This document shows, piece after piece, positions 59,315 through 64,000 of a stretch of DNA of 64,000 nt. The position numbers were made by a program, and so were the translations under genes. Numbering within the stretch: position 1 is the first letter of the stretch; each line of letters begins with the position of its first letter. This stretch comes from Oxalobacteraceae bacterium (GTDB taxonomy: Bacteria > Pseudomonadota > Gammaproteobacteria > Burkholderiales > Burkholderiaceae_D): the NCBI GenBank assembly GCA_027490725.1, contig JAIXXN010000078.1, positions 62,001-126,000 of the forward strand, read 5' to 3'. Under the pieces are notes generated by a model that was given only the letters and a program-made list of their open reading frames with translations, had not been told where the DNA came from and did not search any database.

Positions 59315-62300
59315 ATGCCCGATACCACGGCAAACGGCCCAGCAAAGCAGCACGACGCTGCCGCCACCCCAGCCACCTCAGCCACCTCAGCCACTTCGCG
59401 CCTGACCAGCGTCAGCCTCGACGACAAATACACGGCCATCCAGGGCGACATTTTCCTGTCCGGCATTCAAGCGCTGGTGCGCCTGCCGATGATGCAGCGC
59501 CTGCGCGATCAGGCCGCCGGTCTGAACACGGCCGGTTTCATTTCCGGCTACCGCGGTTCGCCGCTGGGCGGGCTCGATGAAAATCTGTGGAAGGCCAAAG
59601 GGCATCTGGAAGCCCACCATGTGCAGTTCGTACCGGGCGTGAACGAAGATCTGGCCGCTACCGCCGTGTGGGGTTCGCAGCAGGTCGATCTGATCGGCGA
59701 AGCCAAGTACGACGGCGTATTCGCCATGTGGTACGGCAAAGGCCCGGGCGTGGACCGCTGCGGCGACGTCTTCAAACACATGAATCACGCCGGCACTTCG
59801 GCCAAGGGCGGCGTGCTGCTGGTGGCCGGTGACGACCACGGCGCCTACTCGTCTACCCTGCCGCACCAGTCCGACCACCTGTTCTCGGCCTCGATGATTC
59901 CTGTGCTGTATCCCTGCAATGTGCAGGAATATCTGGATCTGGGCATCCACGGCTGGGCCATGTCGCGCTTCTCCGGTTGCACCGTGGCATTCAAGGCGCT
60001 GGCCGATACGGTCGAATCGTCGGCGTCGGTGGATGCCAACCCGTTCCGCGTCGACGTCAAGATCCCGCAGGACTTCGTGATGCCCGAAGGTGGCCTGAAC
60101 GCGCGTCTATCCAGCATTCCGCTGGGTCAGCAGGCGCGCAATCAGGAAGCCCTGATGCAGGACTACAAAATCTACGCGGCGCTGGCCTATGCGCGCGAGA
60201 ACAAACTCAATCACACCACCATCACCAGTCCGAACGCCAAGCTGGGCATCATCGCCTCCGGCAAATCCTATCTGGACGTGCTGGAAGCGCTGGAAGAACT
60301 CGGCATCGATGAAAAGCTGGCCGCCGAACTGGGTCTGCGCCTGTTCAAGGTCGCCATGCCGTGGCCTCTGGAACCGGACAGCGTGCGCGAATTCGCACAA
60401 GGTCTGGACGAGATTCTGGTGGTGGAAGAAAAACGCCAGATCGTCGAATACCAGCTCAAGGAACAGCTGTACAACTGGCGCGACGACGTGCGTCCGCGCG
60501 TGATCGGCAAATTCGACGAAAAAGGCGAATGGGTGGCACCGCGCGGCGAATGGCTGCTCACCTCCAAGGCCGACTTCTCGGTCTCGCAAGTGGCGCGCGT
60601 GATCGCCAGCCGCGTTGCGCGACTGGTCACCGACCCGGTCACCTGCGACCATATCAAAGCCCGTCTGAGCTTCCTCGACGCCAAAGACGCGGTACTGAAA
60701 AAGGCCATTAACACGCCGTTCCGCCCGGCTTTCTACTGCTCCGGCTGCCCGCACAATACCTCGACCAAAGTACCGGAAGGCAGTCTGGCGCTGGCCGGTA
60801 TCGGTTGCCACGTGATGGCCACCTCGATCTACCCGGAATTCAACAAGCTCACCACCCACATGGGCGGCGAAGGTGCACCGTGGATCGGTCAGGCCGCGTT
60901 CTCGAAAATTCCGCACGTGTTCCAGAACCTCGGTGACGGTACCTATTTCCACTCCGGCTATCTGGCGATCCGCGCGGCAGTCGCCGCCAAAGTCAACATC
61001 ACCTATAAGATTCTATACAACGACGCCGTCGCCATGACCGGCGGCCAGCCGGTAGACGGCATCACCTCGGTGCCGATGATCGCCCAGCAGATGGCTGCCG
61101 AAGGCGTGAAACGCATCGCACTGGTGACCGAAGACCTGAGCCGCTACACCGACCGTGCCGCCCTGCCGTCCATCGTCAGCCTGCACGATCGCAAGGACAT
61201 GGATGCGGTCCAGCGCGAACTGCGCGAGATCGGCGGCACTTCGGTGCTGATCTACGACCAGACCTGCGCGGCCGAAAAACGCCGTCGCCGCAAGAAAGGG
61301 GAATTCCCTGACCCGGCCAAACGCATGGTGATCAACGAAGCCGTATGCGAGGGCTGCGGCGATTGCGGCATCCAGTCCAACTGCGTATCGATCCTGCCGA
61401 AGGAAACGGAATTCGGCCGCAAGCGCACCATCGACCAGTCGTCCTGCAACAAGGACTACTCGTGCGTGAAAGGCTTCTGCCCGAGCTTCGTCACGGTGCA
61501 GGGCGGCAGTCTGAAAAAATCGCGCGCCGGCGTCACCAAGGACAATGCCGATGACGGCTTCGGCGCGCTGCCGGAACCGGTGCTGCCATCCTGCGAGCAG
61601 CCCTACAACATCCTGATCAACGGTATCGGCGGCACCGGCGTGATTACCGTCGGCGCGCTGATGGGTATGGCCGCCCACCTCGAAGGCAAAGGCGCTTCGG
61701 TGCTGGACATGACCGGTATGTCGCAGAAAAACGGCTCGGTCACTTCGCACGTGAAAATCGCCCGCACCCCGGCCCACCTGCGCGCCCAGCGCATCGCCAC
61801 TGGTGAAGCGGACGTGATTCTCGGCTGCGATATGCTGACCGCCGGTGCTGCCGACGCAGTCTCGAAAATGCGTCCGGGCCGCACGCTGGCGGTGGTCAAT
61901 CTGCACCAGCAGCCGCCCGGCACCTTCGCCCAGAATGCCGACTGGCAGTATCCGGTCGAAGAAGTGCGCGCCCTGATCGAAGAATCGGTGGGTGCTGGCG
62001 CCGCCGATTTCATCGACGCCACCAAACTGGCCACCGCACTGATGGGCGACTCGATTGCTGCCAATCTGTTCATGCTCGGTTACGCCTGGCAGAAAGGCCG
62101 GATTCCTCTCAACGAAGCGTCGCTGCTGCGCGCCATCGAACTCAATGGCGTCGGCATCGCTTCCAACAAGAAAAGCTTCCTGTGGGGCCGCCGTGCTGCC
62201 GTCGACCTGGCCAAAGTCCAGCGCGTGGCGACGCCGGCGCAAGCGATCGTGATGCAGATGCCGCAAAGTCTGGAGACCATCATCAGCAAGCGCATCGAGT

Positions 62301-62905
62301 TCCTGACCGCCTACCAGAACGCCGCCTACGCGGCCAGCTACCAGCAACTGGTGGAGCAGGTCCGCGCGCGCGAAAGCGCACTGGGTCTGGGCAACAAGCT
62401 GTCCACCGCTGTCGCCAAGTACGCCTTCAAGCTGATGGCCTACAAGGATGAATACGAAGTGGCACGCCTGTACACCGACGGCCGTTTCGTCGAACAGTTG
62501 CAGCAGCAGTTCGAAGGCAACTTCTCGCTCAAGTTCAATCTGGCGCCACCGCTATTCGCCAAAAAAGACGCCAAAGGCCATCTGGTCAAAGCCGAATTCG
62601 GCTCGTGGATGTGGCACGCTTTCACCCTGCTGGCCAAGCTGAAAGGCTTGCGCGGCAGTGCTTTCGACCTGTTCGGCCACACCGCCGAACGCAAGATGGA
62701 ACGTGCGCTGATCGTCGAATACCGCGAACTGGTACAGACCCTGAGCAGCCAACTGTCGCCGGAAAACCACGCGCAAGCGGTGGAACTGGCCAGCCTGCCG
62801 GAAAAAGTCCGCGGTTTCGGCCACGTCAAAGAGCTGGCCGTTGCCACCTTCCGCAGCGAAAAAGCCCGTCTGCTGGGCCGGTTGGGCCAGCAGCGCGCCG
62901 CCTAA
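59315..62905 (+). CDS. Fused indolepyruvate:ferredoxin oxidoreductase family protein
   Basis: A 1196-residue fusion of all parts of a thiamine-diphosphate 2-oxoacid:ferredoxin oxidoreductase, which decarboxylates aryl- or branched 2-oxoacids to acyl-CoA. Order: a PP/Pyr thiamine region (FISGYRGSPLGGLDENLWKAKG; the later GIGCHVMATSIYPEFNKLTTHMGGEGAPWIGQA), then 4Fe-4S clusters (CEGCGDCGIQSNC near residue 678 and CVKGFCPSF), then the gamma-type domain (NILINGIGGTGVITVGALMGMAAHLEG). A Pro/Ala/Thr-rich head of about 25 residues with ATSATS repeats precedes the first domain. GGAG before ATG 59315 supports the start. Confidence 0.9.
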   Translation: MPDTTANGPAKQHDAAATPATSATSATSRLTSVSLDDKYTAIQGDIFLSGIQALVRLPMMQRLRDQAAGLNTAGFISGYRGSPLGGLDENLWKAKGHLEAHHVQFVPGVNEDLAATAVWGSQQVDLIGEAKYDGVFAMWYGKGPGVDRCGDVFKHMNHAGTSAKGGVLLVAGDDHGAYSSTLPHQSDHLFSASMIPVLYPCNVQEYLDLGIHGWAMSRFSGCTVAFKALADTVESSASVDANPFRVDVKIPQDFVMPEGGLNARLSSIPLGQQARNQEALMQDYKIYAALAYARENKLNHTTITSPNAKLGIIASGKSYLDVLEALEELGIDEKLAAELGLRLFKVAMPWPLEPDSVREFAQGLDEILVVEEKRQIVEYQLKEQLYNWRDDVRPRVIGKFDEKGEWVAPRGEWLLTSKADFSVSQVARVIASRVARLVTDPVTCDHIKARLSFLDAKDAVLKKAINTPFRPAFYCSGCPHNTSTKVPEGSLALAGIGCHVMATSIYPEFNKLTTHMGGEGAPWIGQAAFSKIPHVFQNLGDGTYFHSGYLAIRAAVAAKVNITYKILYNDAVAMTGGQPVDGITSVPMIAQQMAAEGVKRIALVTEDLSRYTDRAALPSIVSLHDRKDMDAVQRELREIGGTSVLIYDQTCAAEKRRRRKKGEFPDPAKRMVINEAVCEGCGDCGIQSNCVSILPKETEFGRKRTIDQSSCNKDYSCVKGFCPSFVTVQGGSLKKSRAGVTKDNADDGFGALPEPVLPSCEQPYNILINGIGGTGVITVGALMGMAAHLEGKGASVLDMTGMSQKNGSVTSHVKIARTPAHLRAQRIATGEADVILGCDMLTAGAADAVSKMRPGRTLAVVNLHQQPPGTFAQNADWQYPVEEVRALIEESVGAGAADFIDATKLATALMGDSIAANLFMLGYAWQKGRIPLNEASLLRAIELNGVGIASNKKSFLWGRRAAVDLAKVQRVATPAQAIVMQMPQSLETIISKRIEFLTAYQNAAYAASYQQLVEQVRARESALGLGNKLSTAVAKYAFKLMAYKDEYEVARLYTDGRFVEQLQQQFEGNFSLKFNLAPPLFAKKDAKGHLVKAEFGSWMWHAFTLLAKLKGLRGSAFDLFGHTAERKMERALIVEYRELVQTLSSQLSPENHAQAVELASLPEKVRGFGHVKELAVATFRSEKARLLGRLGQQRAA

Positions 62906-62911
62906 GCCGCA

Positions 62912-62956
62912 GCGGGGCAGCCGCAACGCGGCTGCCCCGCCCTGCCACGTTTTTCC
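62912..62956 (+). terminator. Terminator after the oxidoreductase gene
   Basis: GCGGGGCAGCCGC (62912-62924) and GCGGCTGCCCCGC (62928-62940) make a perfect 13-bp stem with a three-base loop, seven bases after the stop. A short T-run (TTTTT) occurs a little downstream. Confidence 0.75.
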
Positions 62957-62974
62957 GCGGCGCAGGCTATGAGA

Positions 62975-63013
62975 TTGACGTTTACGTAAAGGGAAACGTA
63001 AACGGCATATAAT
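62975..63013 (+). promoter_or_regulatory. icmF promoter/operator with GTTTACGT...ACGTAAAC repeat
   Basis: TTGACG (62975-62980) and TATAAT (63008-63013) flank a perfect inverted repeat GTTTACGT (62980-62987) / ACGTAAAC (62996-63003). Spacing of the two hexamers is long (27 bases), so they may not be partners. The TTGACGTTTACGTAAA stretch resembles sites described for MerR-type LiuR regulators of branched-chain amino-acid genes; assignment to LiuR is inference. Confidence 0.5.
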
Positions 63014-63055
63014 GGCCTGACGACGCAGATCGCTACCAGAATTCAAGGGACATCC

Positions 63056-64000
63056 ATGACCGACCTCTCTACCCCGACACAGGCTGCCGTACCGGAACAG
63101 CCACGCCTCAGCAACAAAATCCGCTTTGTCACCGCCGCCTCGCTGTTCGACGGCCACGACGCTTCGATCAACATCATGCGCCGCATCCTGCAATCGAACG
63201 GCGTAGAAGTGGTGCATCTGGGTCACAACCGCTCGGTCGACGAAGTCGTCACCGCGGCACTGGCCGAAGACGTGCAGGGTATTGCTATCTCCAGCTATCA
63301 GGGTGGCCACGTCGAATACTTCAAGTACATGATCGACCTGCTGCGCCAGCGCGGTGGCGCCCACATCAAAGTCTTCGGTGGTGGTGGCGGCGTGATCGTA
63401 CCCGATGAAATCGCCGATCTGCATGCCTATGGCGTGAGCAAAATTTTCAGTCCCGAAGATGGCCAGCGTATGGGGCTGGTCGGGATGATCCAGTGGATGG
63501 TGCAGCAGTGTGACATCAATCTGTGCGACTACTCGCCGACCACGCTGGCACCGCTGCGCGAAGGCAGCATCGAAAGCCGGCACCGCCCGCTGGCCCAGCT
63601 GATTACTGCGCTGGAAAACGAACAGGCAGCAGCGGCGCTGCGCGCCGAACTGCTGGCCGCCGCCGAGGGACTGGCCGTGCCCGTGCTGGGCATTACCGGC
63701 ACCGGTGGCGCCGGCAAATCCTCGCTGACCGATGAACTGATCCGCCGCATCCGTCTCGATCAGGGTGATGCGCTGAATATCGCCGTGATCTCGATCGATC
63801 CGTCGCGCCGCAAATCCGGTGGTGCCCTGCTGGGTGACCGGATCCGCATGAACGCCATCAACCCGTGGGCCGGTCAGGCGCGCGTGTTCATGCGCTCGCT
63901 GGCGACCCGCGAAGCGGGTTCGGAAATCTCGCAAGCGCTGCCGGACGTCATCGCCGCCTGCAAAGTGGCCGGCTTCGATCTGGTGATCGTGGAAACCTCC
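63056..64000 (+). CDS. icmF: Fused acyl-CoA mutase IcmF (3' partial)
   Basis: The frame runs from ATG 63056 (CAAGGGA upstream) to the end of the window, 315 codons, without stop. The N-terminal B12-binding domain carries the cobalamin-ligand loop FDGHDAS (His34) and the GGGGGVIVP segment. The G-protein chaperone domain begins about residue 200 with Walker A TGTGGAGKSS (215-223). A B12 domain followed by a MeaI-type GTPase at the N-terminus identifies IcmF, which interconverts isobutyryl-CoA and butyryl-CoA; the mutase part lies beyond the window. It starts 151 bases after the oxidoreductase gene, with its own operator-like site. Confidence 0.93.
   Translation, partial: MTDLSTPTQAAVPEQPRLSNKIRFVTAASLFDGHDASINIMRRILQSNGVEVVHLGHNRSVDEVVTAALAEDVQGIAISSYQGGHVEYFKYMIDLLRQRGGAHIKVFGGGGGVIVPDEIADLHAYGVSKIFSPEDGQRMGLVGMIQWMVQQCDINLCDYSPTTLAPLREGSIESRHRPLAQLITALENEQAAAALRAELLAAAEGLAVPVLGITGTGGAGKSSLTDELIRRIRLDQGDALNIAVISIDPSRRKSGGALLGDRIRMNAINPWAGQARVFMRSLATREAGSEISQALPDVIAACKVAGFDLVIVETS

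Noticed and set aside
61013..63934. Long minus-strand frames opposite the oxidoreductase and icmF
   Set aside because: Shadows of the plus-strand genes, whose motifs and binding sites are unambiguous.

Overview
The window looks like a piece of a betaproteobacterial chromosome, most likely Burkholderiales and close to Oxalobacteraceae. This is inferred from gene order (grxC-secB-gpsA, petABC-sspA-sspB), a fused indolepyruvate:ferredoxin oxidoreductase beside an IcmF-type mutase, PEP-CTERM proteins, a rhombosortase pair and a Tad pilus locus. Composition is GC-rich except in parts of a genomic island.

Layout. (1) 1-9.7 kb is core housekeeping: rhodanese (partial), grxC, secB, an SH3-domain protein, gpsA, then on the minus strand a DUF2461 protein, an HtrA/DegS-like protease and mscL. 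The cytochrome bc1 operon petABC and the pair sspA/sspB follow on the plus strand, ending in tRNA-Thr(TGT). (2) 9.76-28.21 kb is an integrative element in the 3' end of that tRNA. It has a P4-type integrase, AlpA-like regulator, Toprim/DUF927 primase-helicase, an iteron-like cluster, a second tyrosine recombinase and IS relics. It also carries a BcgI-like (type IIB) restriction-modification pair whose first gene has an in-frame amber codon, a serine recombinase with repeats upstream, a HigB/HigA(ImmA/IrrE) toxin-antitoxin pair, and unassigned cargo including a putative HNH nuclease. Imperfect att repeats and repeated arm-like sites mark both ends. (3) 28.2-32.2 kb is a mixed region with a possible relic, a DMT transporter with a His-rich tail, and two PEP-CTERM proteins. 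(4) 32.2-39.9 kb is all minus strand: a hybrid histidine kinase with a short LuxR-type regulator, then an AraC-led operon of a CMD/AhpD-like protein (split by an amber codon), a flavin-dependent dehydrogenase and a nitrate/sulfonate-type ABC importer.

(5) 40.2-45.9 kb holds a rhombotarget lipoprotein with its rhombosortase, a VIT/vWA protein with a MerR regulator, a small secreted protein and a GIN-domain (DUF2807) protein. Two short-unit tandem arrays with a shared 10-bp core lie here. (6) 45.9-55.2 kb is a minus-strand Tad/Flp pilus locus: flp pilin, prepilin peptidase, an AAA ATPase, cpaB, cpaC, a lipoprotein, cpaE, cpaF, tadB and tadC. (7) 55.7-58 kb has a diguanylate cyclase convergent with an HD-GYP phosphodiesterase, a c-di-GMP pair that may control the pili. 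(8) 58.1-64 kb has a LysR regulator, the 1196-residue 2-oxoacid:ferredoxin oxidoreductase and the first 315 codons of icmF, which points to amino-acid and branched-chain acyl-CoA catabolism.

All assignments rest on reading the sequence and recognising motifs. No database search was run. The best candidates for something undescribed are the island cargo at 25.9-28.0 kb, the repeat cluster at 15.4-15.6 kb, the tandem-repeat start of the rhombosortase gene, and the MerR/VIT-vWA operon.
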